Shown: positions 44,641 through 56,409 of the stretch, piece after piece | Layout: every line of letters starts with the position of its first letter | Position numbering within the stretch: the stretch's first letter is position 1 | Assembly (NCBI GenBank): GCA_035048495.1 | Contig: CM068553.1 | Span: 3,169,259 to 3,233,258 of the forward strand | Reading direction: 5' to 3' | Origin: Euptelea pleiosperma | Taxonomy: Eukaryota; Streptophyta; Magnoliopsida; Ranunculales; Eupteleaceae | DNA length: 64,000 nt | Program-made: the position numbers and the translations under genes | Notes under the pieces: model-generated | Database searches by the model: none | Seen by the model: the letters and a program-made list of their open reading frames with translations, nothing else | Told to the model about the DNA's origin: nothing

Positions 44641-44835
44641 AAAATAGACATGATTTATTGAGGGCCGGGCCAGGCCTAGCTCAACTGAGTATAACCCTGG
44701 GCCAACCCTTTTTTACAAGGGTCTTACATGTTTAGGCCCAGCTCGACCCTAAGGGCTTAAATTTATAAAAAGCTTCAAAGGGTTGGGCTGGGTCGAGCCC
44801 CTTACAAGAGGGCCGGATTGATATCCCTAGTTGTG
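44641..44835. mobile_element. GGCCCAG-rich palindromic repeat
   Basis: GAGGGCCGGGCCAGGCCTAG, CCCTGGGCCAACCC and TTTAGGCCCAGCTCGACCC pair with GGTTGGGCTGGGTCGAGCCC and AGAGGGCCGG. Short, non-coding. Confidence 0.55.
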
Positions 44836-45300
44836 ACACCATAATCTAGCAAAAACACTTTACTCCAGGACTTGCGATAGTCTTTATATATGCTGCAGTA
44901 GCTTTAAAACACAAACCCTAGCTTGTGGTACCAGAAGGAACCAAAATCCTAGCTATCGAAAGCTATAGATCAAGACCTTAGCTTACAACACCCTTATAAA
45001 TAAATAAATAATAGAAAAGAAAAAACCATAGGCTAAATCACTTCAACCTAATCTCTAATACTACGTAAAGATGGAGAAGTTGAGATGAAGAAGAGAGATG
45101 ACAGAAGTAGAGAGAAAATAGAAAGAGTCGAACTTCGTTAGCTCAGCCTCCTCATCTATGTATATATATATCACTTAAGTAGATAATATAATGTAAAAAG
45201 ACTATAATACCTCTAAGAACAACGCACGCTCTAATACGGGGTATTGTAAAAACTACTTTATGGTAATAGAGCTTAGGAGAGGGTCTTAGGATTGGAACTC

Positions 45301-45511
45301 TTTTTTTTTTTTTTGAAACCGTGTCCGAGCCTCTTAGAGCACCCGGCATGATAGGCACCCCTTCCACACATGCCGGAGTGTACTGGAAGAGTTGATGTGG
45401 ACAGAACCACTTATTACCCTCTACTCTATCCAAGGGGTGGCCCCAAGGAGAGTTGAACTCAGAACCTCCTACTTTTTGGAGTGGAGTCCTAGCCATCTGC
45501 ACTCAACCCTT
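45301..45511 (-). mobile_element. tRNA-derived SINE with 12-bp TSD
   Basis: On the minus strand the body begins AGGGTTGAGTGCAGATGGCT, has a B-box-like AGGTTCTGAGTTCAACTC, and ends GGCTCGGACACGGTTTC followed by an A run (T run at 45301-45314 on plus). ATTGGAACTCTT flanks both sides (45291-45302 and 45512-45523), the mark of LINE-driven insertion. No coding capacity. Confidence 0.85.
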
Positions 45512-45669
45512 ATTGGAACTCTTATTCTCCTCATCATTCTTCTTCTTCTCTTTGTCTTCCTACTTGAATTAAACCCCCAACTAAAACAGGTAATAATGCA
45601 ACCTTTGAGTCCTTACATAATAGCAAAGTGCTATTTTTCTCCTCAAGCAAGTAGGGTCATTCTTTTCAA

Positions 45670-46081
45670 GGGTTAGGATCATGGGACACAAATTTTTACA
45701 CAAAATTTCACACAAAAAAATCGGCGGGGGCAAACATATAAATCAGAAGTTTTTGGAATGGGATGATTTTTGGTGAGGATGGATGGTTTCTATGGTGAAG
45801 AGATCACCCTCACAAAAATTAGATCATTCTGATATTCGTAGCCTGGCTTACAAGGTGAAGAATTTTGGACCATCTATTTTTTTACAATTAACTTGATACC
45901 CACATTTGATGTGGTTAGAAATTTCATAATGGGCTGATTTTTTGTTGGGGTGATCTATATGGTGAGGAGATCATCCTCACAAAAAAAAAAAAATCAGTCA
46001 TTGATTTATTTTCCATGTGGGTACGTACACCAAAATTGGTGTGAAATTTGTGTCAAAATTTGTGTCCCCTGATCCTGACCT
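45670..46081. mobile_element. MITE family A
   Basis: GGGTTAGGATCATGGGACAC with AAATTTTTACACAAAATTTC pairs with GTGTCAAAATTTGTGTCCCC and TGATCCTGACC at the right. The inner GATGATTTTTGGTGAGGATG arm is also inverted. Confidence 0.75.
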
Positions 46082-46555
46082 TCTTTTTAATATTATTTGC
46101 TTTGTTAGTTACTATTGAGGATGTTTTTGTGCTGTAGTTGTAATTGTAAATGTAGGTCATTGGATTCTGCTTTTGTCTTCTTCCTCTTTTATTTTTCTTT
46201 TTAGCTGTTCAGGCACAGCAGTTTGATTCATTTCCCATGATTGATTACGATGCCATATATATCCGATTTACTTATCAACCAATGGTGGTTGATAGTGCTG
46301 AGCTGGTTTTCAATTTTTGCCAAAGCAAAATTACCGTTGGATTCGTGAAATCTACGGCCTGAGGACACGTGTGAAAAGACGAGTCCTCGGAGACTGAGGC
46401 TATTTTTTTTTCTTTTTTTTATAATTTTTTCTAGACCCATCCAAAAAGAACGGACGATGAAGTAAGACCAAGCTCAAACTTATTATCCTAAATCGGAACA
46501 AGTAGATAGGATCAGCTTTTTTTTTTTTTTCGTCCACATGTCCTTCCCTATGGCG
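46082..46555. other. Spacer with a family F remnant
   Basis: 46270-46410 carries family F words (GGTGGTTGATAGTGCTGAGC, AATTACCGTTGGATTCGTGA). No gene. Confidence 0.45.
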
Positions 46556-46730
46556 AGAGAAAAGATTCGCTGGTCCCGGGGACCTTCAAACTCTGAAGTT
46601 TCCGTCCCAAACATGTACGTCAAGGTCTAAACCTAACCCATGTTAAATCCTTGGTTAGTTAAGGGTGGTTAACGCGGGTACGTGTCAAACATTTGGGGCA
46701 GGGGGGGGGGCTTCAAAGCGAATTTTCCCC
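46556..46730. mobile_element. MITE family D copy
   Basis: GAGAAAAGATTCGCTGGTCC at the left is inverse to the right-end AAAGCGAATTTTCCCCC. The interior has AACCCATGTTAAATCCTTGG and GGTACGTGTCAAACATTTGG, close to 8443-8594. Confidence 0.65.
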
Positions 46731-47628
46731 CCCACGGCGACATGGGGTGCAAAGCGACAAATAAACTGGATGAGTTGAGAGCATCTAATCATGTGATTTT
46801 GAACTAAATCATCTACTAGGAGGATTTAGTGGGTGCCACGTGTCCAAATATTGTGGTCCTATATGGAATTCACTAAATGGTGGCTCACAAGTCACAACCA
46901 TCCCCATACACGCAGCATGGTGTAGGAGTCAGAATAGGAAATTGCTATAATCACTGCTCGTTTTAACCTTTTTTGCCGAAAATGAAAACCAGAGACATGA
47001 CTTCCAGCACTTATTTAAGCTGTGCTGGAATAGAACAAGGAAGGTAGTCTGCTCCATGGGTAGGCCACATGGACCCCGGACCATCATCAGCAGCATAAAA
47101 TTGCAGGTTGTGGGACCCACATTTGCTGAATCCAACCTAAGAGATCTCATTTGCTAAACAGTGGCCCACACACTTCCACCCTATAGCATGTCTTGGCTTC
47201 CTGCACCAAGAAACAATATTTGAAGTCCAAAACTTGATTTCATTCATGTTGCAACTGCTTGACTTGATTCAGATTGCTCAAATAGAAACTCATGTGAAAC
47301 AGAAGGTAAGATTCTTATTCTACCAACCAAGCTGGTCAGAGTCTTCACTCGGATTAACCGGCCTCCCCGTTACACTCCTTCCTTAAATCCGTCTAAGATC
47401 GGGAGTTACAACCCGCTCTTCCATTTTGACTTGAATGCAGATCAATTAGAAAAACAGTTTTCAATTCCATTACAGGAATTTTCATAAGCATGGTTGCAAA
47501 AACTACAATTGATTACGTTTTCACCATTTCCATGCTATGAATACAGTATTTGTCTAGCCATTTTAAAACTCAAAAGCACAGTTACAAGAAGTATAAGTGG
47601 GTCATTTCTACCATGGTCTCCACCAACC
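46731..47628. other. 3' flank of the epimerase gene
   Basis: No exon recognised. Contains the presumed 3' UTR of the minus-strand epimerase gene near 47500-47628. Confidence 0.4.
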
Positions 47629-50600
47629 TCAAAGACCGCTCTGATGGGGATCAAGGTGCTCACTGCAGTAACTGGAAGGCACAACCGAGAGCTCCAACCG
47701 GCCTGTCCATTCCTCGCCTGGCTTCAAGGTAATCGGCTTCTCAATTGCTGCACCATCAACGCAAAGCATCTGTTTGTACTCTTCGTCTCCAAAATCTACC
47801 ATCAATTTGGATTTCTTCTCCCATGGATTCCAGACCACTGTGTACGGAAACCAAATTGGTAAGACTGAATACTTGATCAAGTGTTCATTCTTGGTCCAAA
47901 ATAAAAATGATCTGATATCGGTTCCGAGTTATCAATTATTTTCTTTCAGGTTTTAACAAAAGCAAGTTACCCAATATCATCCAGGTGGAAGGGATCGACA
48001 TCCAGTTCAACTTTTGGGCTGTCACTCATCCAATGCTCCGTCAATTTCCCAGTCCGAAATCATTAGGCAAACCCAACAATTTTGGATAGAGCCTCACTAT
48101 CCAAGGTGTAGCACTGCTCCATATTATTAACAATTATGTCTGTGGAAGTTTACCAGAGAAAAACATCTTACCAACATCTGGCAGTCCTTCCTTTCTTATA
48201 ACAAAAGTCCGCTTCTTTTCGTGGTCGAGGACTGCAATTACCTTAGGAGAACTAAGATAAACTCGATCCACCTGCATATTAGGAGCACTCTTATAAGCCC
48301 AGTGCAACTGGCTCACCAAAATGATTTAAGGATATCTCACTCAAATAGCAACATAACCATGTGGGCTACTGGCATAATCACCTCAGCTTGATCTCAATGA
48401 ATCCTTGGTTTTCTTTAAATGGTCAAGAAGCTTAGAAAGTTTGATGAACCATCTTGATTTATTAGTGGCTAAACAATGATAGGCGTAATGTAGTTTTATG
48501 GGTATGCCCGTTTTCATCATGACCATGTTGAAAGTGATTTTCTACATACCAATTGATTCACCTGTAAAACAACGGAGTTTTGATATAGTTTTGCGAGGAA
48601 TATAAAGAATTCTGTGATATTTGCTATTGCTACATTACAATCATGGTAGAAAATCAAATTGTTGGAATTTTTTTGGCAACAGAAATTCTCAGGACATATT
48701 TAATTTTAATTTTTTTTTCTCTCTTCAAAGGGAGATTCCTGGACAAAGTAAAAGAATGAGAAAAGTATACCTTAAAATAGATGAACTCAAATATTTATGG
48801 AAATGATTTTTCCAGTGAGCTTTTTACCTCTTCCAGTCAACATTTGACTTTTGAAAAGACAGTTACACTGCAGGGGCATTTTTGTCAAATGTTAACTGAA
48901 AGAGGAAAAAAGCTCACTGGAAAAATCAGTCCCCAATATTTAATTCCTTAAATCATAACCATCAAATCTCTTTCATAAGAAGATAAAATTAATTCAATTT
49001 CTTGTAAAATGGAACAAATTAATTTTTTTAATAGCCTTTTTAAAATGTTAGAAAAGACCATGGTTTGTAATTTGTAAGAGTAGATGAGAATTTTTGAAAA
49101 CCTAGCGAAATTTTCATTTTCCTGTAAACTGTAGTAGACTTGGATGTAGCCACCATTTACTAGTCCGAGAGCAACATATTTCCCTGAAACATAACTTCTA
49201 TTATGTTTGCCTACCAAAAAATACTTCAAACATGTCCTGTTACTTGTATAGCACAGGTATTTACCTCAGATTCAAATGTAATGGCATCTCCTTGTTCTGT
49301 AAAACGTTCTCTTTCGCAAAGGTTGTCCAGATAGTCAAGTGTTTCCAACCCTTCTATCCTCACTTCACTGTGAATACAAGCCATTGTTCATATGAAGTCC
49401 AACCTATACTAAAATGAACATACATAACTCTGTAAGGAACAGAAAATACTCCAGACCTGATATCAGAAACAGAGAAATACGTGTGATACGCAAATGAGAA
49501 ACTAAATGGTTTTCCATTGACATTCCTGATGCGTGATATCATTGTGAGATCACCGTTGGCCGCGAGAGACACCCTAAGACGAAACTCAAAACTGAAAAAG
49601 CCAGGATAATTCCTTTTCTGTTAGTGACACGCCATTATTTTGCACGCGCAGAAAATATAAAACTACAAACTCTATCGAGCATGTACATAAATATCTAAGG
49701 TTACATCTCCATTAATGCAGTGAGATCTGGACTACCATTAGGTGGGTTGCACCTAGGAGATCCATATTGGTGCACCATCCAAATTGGATCACCCACCAAA
49801 TTACATCATCCAAGAAGTATACAATTAACCTGCTTATTACAATCATCATATTGGATCAATTTTTGGCATAGGTTACTATGTGGGAGTGTCGAATAAAGGG
49901 AGTCCTGAACCTCTTGCAACAGGCCCATGTGCATGGGCATTGTGTTGGTAGAGTGTATTTACAATCTACCTTGTGGGGACCCTAGATTTCCCAATGTATT
50001 GTCCACCTACAAGAGATGGTTGGTAAATGAAGTTATAGAGATTTTGATTCCTAACTTTTTGTAGAGTATCAAACAATTCCGATGGTGTGAAGTGCAAAAT
50101 TTTCATCAAAACAGTAGATCACAGGTTTCACAATTGTAATGCATACTTCAAGCTTCAAGATCATGGTATACATTTTGAGGTTCTACTCTTACATAAACAG
50201 GATTTCTACAATCTCCGAACTCATACCTATGAGGCCAGCACTTCAGATCTTCTTCAGATGGTCTGAGTAGCAAGTCAATAGAAGCTTTACCATTGGAATC
50301 ATTCGGATGAAGAGGTGGGGGATTGTCATCAATGGTCCAAATCTTGTTCCTCGCAAATCCATTTTGCTCCAGTGATCCACAGTTTCCAAACTTCACAATA
50401 TTGAAATACAACCATCAATCAGAGATGATTAAATACTGGTATGACTTAAAATTCATAAGCATTTCTAAAAATACCTGTGGGAAACAAATAGGGATTCCTC
50501 CTCGCATTGATCTTGGTGGCTTAAAGATCGCCTACAGTAGACGAAAGAATAGGAAACAAATCAGTCTCATATTTCAGGAAGGGAAAATGTCAACCATCTT

Positions 50601-51997
50601 TATGTGCAATCACTGTAAGCGGCCCACTGATCAGACTGTTCAATTGATGAGCTACCTTCTGAATGATCTATAATATGCAGTTCTACCCTTGAGTTTCTTT
50701 GATACCCTCACGTTCCACATCAATCTTTAGTTTACATGTATCATTCCGTGGCATTTCTGATTTCTATGTAGTGGTAAATGACAGAGAGCATCCAAGAGGA
50801 GTCATACATTGTGTGAATTCAGCCTTAGCATGTAAACAAATACTATTTCATGAAACTTAGAATAACATGATTATGTGTCTTGTGTTGGCAACAGACGCAA
50901 AAATGTATCCTATACCACAAAGGTTGCTCACTAGCTCATTAATACCAGAAAATGCAATTGTGGCCCACCTCTTGGATGGGCCATAGCCCAAAAACCATAC
51001 AGATTGGTTATCTCAATCATTTATTATAAATAACTTTTCCTCCAAATATTTATTTCGATACAACCAAGTCTTAGATCTTGATCAGCCAGTTAACATTCTC
51101 TAATCTGTACAGATTTTAGGGATATGTTATGTCCAAGTGGTGGTCCAGTACCAATTGAAAAACTGTTCTGCTTGATGCATAGGTGGGTGAAATGTATGGT
51201 ATGGATATTTGCATCGATAATAGACATCAAAGTCAAACCAAAAGATAAAACTAACATTAAAGGCAATACCAAGAACGAAAGTACTATGCCATTCTATTTC
51301 TAAGTGAATTATACAATTCATCTACAGGTTTTAAACATGATTCGAGTTCAACCAAGAGCCATTTTCCATGGGATTTGAATCAATTTTGAATGGTAGACTG
51401 TAGGATTTAGTAGAGATTATACTGTAGTAGTATATTATTAGATCAATGGAATCTCATCAGGACTTTCTTGAATATCTGATAAGATAGATCAACCACCTGA
51501 TTAAGATATTGATGACAATACAACAATACAGGACAACATCATAAGAGAGATAGTTCAAAACTACACCTTACTACTTGTGAATAGGAGTTCTTCCCCCCTG
51601 TCATTCCTCCATGAAAAAACCTGTCCTCCATGCAAGCTAACCTGGAGCTCTGACAGAAAAATCATCAAGAAAAAAAAATTACAGAAACAGTGCATTTCAG
51701 CCAAAAATATACTTTCGAGTTTCAACAAACTAAATTATCACATAATATATAACTATTTCCAGTAAAACCCAAATCCATAAACAAAGTCCTAACTTCAATA
51801 CTTCAAATTCTACAACAGAATCCAAAGAATACAGCCAATTTGCAATCCAACCACCAAAAAAGTAAATAGGGAGGGGAGGATCTAACCCGAGCAGAGGCGC
51901 CTCGTGGGGCCCGAAGTAAGATCTGATCGATTCCATTCCAATCCTTTGTGACTTCAACTGCTGCTCTCTGATCCCAAACGGCTGCAGAATGACCCAT
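47629..51997 (-). CDS. Glucose-6-phosphate 1-epimerase (aldose 1-epimerase family), complete
   Basis: Eight exons with GT-AG borders, in gene order: 51997-51887, 51641-51567, 50531-50475, 50390-50227, 49591-49457, 49367-49265, 48271-48172, 47837-47629. They total 954 nt, 317 residues. The enzyme interconverts alpha and beta anomers of hexose 6-phosphates. The fold's landmarks are present: HGGQVFSWRN (41-50), FGNCGSLEQNGFARNKIW (82-99), FSFAYHTYF (167-175) with the family's catalytic-type His172, and IEKPITLKPGEEWTGRLELS near the C-terminus. At 274-276 the sequence reads CVD where CVE is expected from related proteins recalled. The start at 51997 (MGHSAAVWDQRAAVEVTKDW) matches plant relatives. 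No frameshift. Intron 6 contains a small MITE. Confidence 0.95.
48805..48927. mobile_element. 123-bp palindromic MITE in an epimerase intron
   Basis: GATTTTTCCAGTGAGCTTTT and its inverse AAAAGCTCACTGGAAAAATC are the ends. AGTCAACATTTGAC and GTCAAATGTTAACT pair inside. Confidence 0.75.
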
Positions 51998-52830
51998 CTC
52001 TCAGAAAGAACAACAGAGCTTGGGAAAACAAGACAGGACTCTGATTTTATCCTTCCTGTCTTCCACCAAACTTGAAAGAAGACCAAATCTAATCAATAAA
52101 AGAAGTCCAAAGTCACGGTTTCAGCTGAAAATTTGAACTTTCCCTAACAGTAACTTTCTTGTGACAGAGCTACACTCTCGTGAATCAAAACCAAAATCCG
52201 AACTAACAGTCTTAACTTCCCCAAATCTTCATTCACCGCCAAATCCCTTTACTGCCAGAAATAGAAAAAAAGTGAAAGATCGTATCCTGAGAGAGATCCT
52301 AGGAAAACACTACAACAACTCCACGCAAAAATCTCCTAAAAACTGCCTTAAATTCACAAAAAATGTCCCCCAAATCTGTCACATTTGCATCAGAAGAACA
52401 CAAACCCAAAACAGAACAAAACCTGTCCTAACTTTTCATGAAGATTTCCCATAATCCCTGGATTTTCTATCAAAAGAAGATAACCCAATATCCAAATGGA
52501 ATCCCAAATCCCCAAAACATCTCTGAAAGTCCACTGCACATTACTTCAGACTGACTTTCCAACCAAACCCACTTCCAGAAACCAATACCCAGAAGACCCA
52601 AATCCCTAAAATCCCAAAAACCCAACAGAAAACCCTTCAAAACCAGAACAAAATATCATACAGTTCCTCTCGAATGCTCGAGCCCCTTGTCCCAACAAAA
52701 CCCATTGCAGGAAACAGTTGAAGACGCATAAAAATGGAAGAAAAATCAAAATCCAACACATGCATGGCGAGGAAAGATAGACTGAATCCACAGTTAAACA
52801 GAGAGAAAGAGAGGCCTTTTTCTCATTCAG
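51998..52830 (-). promoter_or_regulatory. Leader and promoter region of the epimerase gene
   Basis: C/A-rich on the plus strand (T/G-rich on the gene strand) with no coding signal. It may hold a 5' UTR and possibly a leader intron. GA-rich words at 52800-52815 mark its far side. Confidence 0.35.
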
Positions 52831-52978
52831 TTATCAATGAAGGAGAAGGACATGGAGATACGTAAAGCACTTGTACAAACGGTCAATATTCAAAAACAAA
52901 ATAAGAAAAAAAAAGTTTTTGAGATTTATAATTTTTTTTCTTCTTTTAGTAACACTGTTTTAAAGACGAAAGAACGAG

Positions 52979-53330
52979 AGTAGAACTTTGCTGACCGACG
53001 ACAATATGAGCCACGTGCTACACTTTTAGAGGACGCTGACCGCATGGATGTTTGTCCAAATCCTAGGTGGATCTACAAACCAAAATTTAGCCTGATTAGT
53101 GATTTGAAACCTTTGGATCTTTGTGTCCCCAAATAATGGTTAATAATGATGAAATTTCACGGTTAGAAATCAACCCATGAGAAAGACTCCAATCCAACGG
53201 TTAGAAATCACTAATCAGGGTAATTTTTGGTCTGTATGTGCATCTAGGGTTTGGCCAAACATCCATACGGTCGGAAATCTCTAAAAGTATTCAACGTGGC
53301 TCCTATTGTGGTCGGTCAGCAAAGTTCCAT
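52979..53330. mobile_element. Palindromic MITE (family B-like)
   Basis: TAGAACTTTGCTGACCGACG and CGGTCAGCAAAGTTCCA are inverted ends. The interior carries GAGCCACGTGCTACACTTTT, CGCATGGATGTTTGTCCAAA, GCCTGATTAGTGATTTGAAA and their inverses. Confidence 0.7.
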
Positions 53331-53570
53331 TCGAAATTTCGAAGAGGATCGAAATGGTGTGACTCTAAAATGCGCTTACTTGAGTAGTTTATTAACTTTA
53401 TTTTATACTTTCTAGTTTCTACCCGGGGGAGCTCCGTGTCACGTGAAGGGAACTCGAAAGGAACGATGGTTTGCCTGCGCATCAGACGGGCAACAAAAGC
53501 CGGCGGTCTATCTCGTCGTGTCTTCTACGTAGGGCACCTTAGCCTGGAGCCCGTGTTTACTCCGCAAGGG
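53331..53570. other. Unexplained GC-richer stretch
   Basis: CCCGGGGGAGCTCCGTGTCA and ACGGGCAACAAAAGCCGGCG stand out from the AT-rich surroundings. No frame, repeat or RNA gene was recognised. Confidence 0.3.
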
Positions 53571-53995
53571 ACTTCAAACTTTGAAGTCCCTCTCCAAAAG
53601 AATGCCACGTAGAATACTCTTTTGGGCCCACATATCCAGGTGTATTTCGCTCACCTCTTGGTGGACCTATACACCAAAAATCATTTTAATTGGTGATTTT
53701 TAGAAGTTGGATTTTAGCATTTTCATGAGGTGATTTCTGGCCGTTGGATTTAAGCTTTTTTTAGTTGTTAAAATATAACATATATAGATTACCAATAATG
53801 TTGATTTTTGGTGTATGGGTCCACCAAAGAGTGGAATAAATATTCATAAGGTTAGTGGGACCGATAGAGGGCTCCATCTGTCTTGGGAGGGAGACTTCAA
53901 ATTTTAAAGTCCCTACCAAAACAGCCACGTGGAATACTCTTTCGGTCCCACCGAACCATGGAAACACTCTTTTAGGAGACAGCGAATATTTTCTC
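53571..53995. mobile_element. Palindromic MITE with D-like ends and shared core
   Basis: GGGACTTCAAACTTTGAAGT at the left and GACTTCAAATTTTAAAGTCC at the right resemble family D termini, but the interior is the shared-core type (GCCACGTAGAATACTCTTTT, CAAAAATCATTTTAATTGGT, GATTACCAATAATGTTGATT). It is a bridge between the two groups. Confidence 0.6.
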
Positions 53996-54317
53996 TTAAA
54001 GAGACCCATGGTGCATGTTAGAATTTCCCTGTTACGCTAGAATGTGCACCCATGTGCGGACAAAAGAGGAGCTGGTAAGCTTGTACGGATCGTGTTATTT
54101 TATGCTGTTGTTGATGCGCACTCTTTGAAGAGAACGCTTACAGTCAGTCACAGATCTATCGGCGTATATTAGCAATTTATAGATGGGACCAGGTATGGTG
54201 CGCCTGGTGCCGACTGGGCTCATTCGGCTTGAGTAAAACTTCTATCACAAAGCAAAATACGAGCCACGTGTCACACTCTTAGCGGACGATGATCGTATGG
54301 ATGTTTGGCCAGTCCCC

Positions 54318-54747
54318 TAGAAAACATTTGCGGGCCACGGGGACTTCAAACTTTGAAGTCTCTCCACCCAAAATGTGTGACAAGTACCCCAATCCCTTAA
54401 CTCAACCCTGGTTAAACCCTTGGTTAGCGGTCAAAAAGGGGTACTTGTCAGACATTTTGGGAGGGGGACATCAACCACTAACCAAGGGCTTAATCAGGGT
54501 TGAGTTAAGGGCTTGGTACTTGTCAGACATTTTGGGAGGGGGACATCGACCACTAACCAAGGGCTTAATCAGGGTTGAGTTAAGGGCTTGGTACTTGTAG
54601 ACATTTTGGGTGGGGAGACTTCAAAGTTTGAAGTCCCCCGAGGCCAACAAATGTCTTCTCGTCAAAAAGGGGTACTTGTCAGACATTTTGGGAGGGGGAC
54701 ATCAAAGTTTGAAGTCCCCCGGGGCCAGCCAGCGAAAATTTTCTCGT
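54318..54747. mobile_element. Rearranged family D array
   Basis: The D termini (AGAAAACATTTGCGGGCCAC, right-end CCAGCGAAAATTTTCTCG) enclose two near-identical direct repeats of GACATTTTGGGAGGGGGACA with AACCAAGGGCTTAATCAGGG (54449-54600) and a repeated GTCAAAAAGGGGTACTTGTC (54432 and 54661). At least two D copies or a slippage series are implied. Confidence 0.7.
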
Positions 54748-54793
54748 CCCTCGGTGGACCTCTAAACCAAAACTCAGCCTGATTAGTGATTTC

Positions 54794-55198
54794 GAGTAAA
54801 ACTTGTGTCACAAGATGTTGTGACGGAAGCCGGTCACAGCATTCTATACGAGCCACATGGCATACTATTAGAGGACGATGACCATATGTATGTTTGGCCG
54901 GTCCCTCGGTGGAACGGTACACAAAACATCAGCTTGATTAGTGATTTCCAACCGATTCCATTGAAGCTATTTTCACGGGGTTTATTTCAACGGTAAGAAT
55001 TTGAGCATTATTGAGCTTTATTTGGGTGCAAAAATCCAAAGGTTGTAAATCACTAATCAGGCTGATTTTTGGTTTGTAGGTCCACCGAGGGACTGGCCAA
55101 GCATCCATAGTCAGCGACCTCTGATCGTGTGCCACGTGGCTCGTATTGAGTGCTGTGACCGGCTTCCGTCACAACATCTTGTGACACAAGTTTTACTC
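54794..55198. mobile_element. Inner family B MITE with perfect 9-bp TSD
   Basis: AGTGATTTC flanks it exactly (54785-54793 and 55199-55207). The 405-bp element runs GAGTAAAACTTGTGTCACAA to its inverse and is the best intact B copy in the window. It inserted into the core of the outer B element. Confidence 0.9.
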
Positions 55199-55497
55199 AG
55201 TGATTTCTAAGTGATTCGATTGAAGTTATTTTCACTGGTTGATTTTAACGGTAGGAATTTGAGCGTTAATTGGGTGCAATGATCCAAAGGTTTTAAAGCA
55301 CTAATCAGGCTGATTTTTGGTTTGTAGGTCCATCGAGAGACTGGACAAACATCCGTACGGTCATAGTCCACTAAGAGTGTACCACGTGGCTCATATTTGA
55401 GCTGCGACAGAAGTTTTACTCATTCGGGTTATAAGGAAAGGAGGGAAAATTTTCCTCTGAGGAGCATGTTTTCGCTGTGGAACGCATAAAAAAGCGC

Positions 55498-55790
55498 CAA
55501 CCGGCATACTCTTTTTGGATCCACTAACACATTAATGATTGGCCCACCACCTGATGGACCTACAGACCAGCAATCAGCCTGATTGGTTAACCTTAACCAT
55601 TTGATTAGAACATTTTTTGATGAGGTGTTATCTATACGTTAGATTTGAATTTTGTATTTTGGATACTCAGTTGATTAGCTAGAGATCACCAATCAGGATG
55701 CTTTTTGGTGTGTAGCTCCATGAAGTGGTGGGCCGATCATTCATGGGTCAGTGGGCCCAAAAGAGTGTACCCGTCGGCGCGTTTTTATGT
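55498..55790. mobile_element. Palindromic MITE (shared-core group)
   Basis: AAAAAGCGCCAACCGGCATA at the left and GTCGGCGCGTTTTT at the right are inverted. ATTGGCCCACCACCTGATGG and TGGTGGGCCGATCATTCATG pair, as do CAATCAGCCTGATTGGTTAA and ATCACCAATCAGGATGC. Confidence 0.7.
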
Positions 55791-56319
55791 GCTCCACAGA
55801 CCAAATTTTTGGGAAAAGAAGAACTCATTGGGGGTGTTAAAGGGAGGGCCCGAGGGGAAGTAGTGCCTGTTAGATATTGACAGCTGAATTAGCTACATTG
55901 CGCCAGGTGCACATATAACCCATGAGATGAGCGTTTCGACTTTGAAGTGGCGTAGACTGGAGTACATCTTAGGTTCAGCAGTGGGGCAGATGAGTTATGG
56001 GCGGCCATGGATTTAGAGTTTCGTACAGTCAGGGACGCAGCTTTTAGATTCTGCCCGGATTTGCTTAACAAAAAGCCAAAAAGGGGTCGTCTTTGGGGGC
56101 ATGGAGTTGTTGTTTGAATTGTGAGCCGGGTCAAGGGTGGGCGTTGGGACACGTTAGAAAACCATCGGCGTACGTTAGTCATTGACTATTCGGATTTTGA
56201 AGAGTTCGCCGGGTGCACATAAAGCAGTTGGCGGCTTCGGGTAAATTAACATATCGTACATGATGTTGATTCACTATAGCCACAGGTTTCCGTCAATTTT
56301 CGACAATGATACCGTCAAT
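55791..56319. other. Intergenic interval, no gene recognised
   Basis: CCAGGTGCACATA near 55910 recurs as CCGGGTGCACATA near 56210, with nearby GTACGTTAGTCATT-type words, suggesting an old duplication. The frames have no domain signal. Confidence 0.4.
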
Positions 56320-56409
56320 CCCAAGATCCAGACCATTGGATAATTTGGATGGTCTTTGTGATTCGTGTGCCATGAATCTCTAGGACCATCCAATGGTCTG
56401 GACCTTGGG
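56320..56409. mobile_element. 90-bp palindrome, probably a mini-MITE
   Basis: CCCAAGATCCAGACCATTGG plus ATAATTTGGATGGTC is mirrored by GACCATCCAATGGTCTGGAC plus CTTGGG, with a short loop. Confidence 0.7.

Larger units (their letters stand above)
54231..55421. mobile_element. Family B MITE opened by a D array and a second B copy
   Basis: The outer termini GAGTAAAACTTCTATCACAA and AGAAGTTTTACTC are flanked by ATTCGGCTT (54222-54230) and ATTCGGGTT (55422-55430), an 8/9 match TSD. Inside lie the D-derived array (54318-54747) and an inner B copy (54794-55198). Outer B arms continue on either side (TTAGCGGACGATGATCGTAT; GGACAAACATCCGTACGGTC). Confidence 0.82.

Noticed and set aside
52161..52454. 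97-codon frame upstream of the epimerase gene as a possible separate gene or uORF product.
   Set aside because: Composition is biased (Lys, Asn, Pro from A/C-rich leader DNA), on the strand opposite the gene, without motifs.
54234..55421. Long inverted repeats suggested a microRNA or viral insertion.
   Set aside because: The structure is explained by nested MITEs with target duplications; no viral protein or miRNA-type short hairpin with flanking single-copy DNA was identified.
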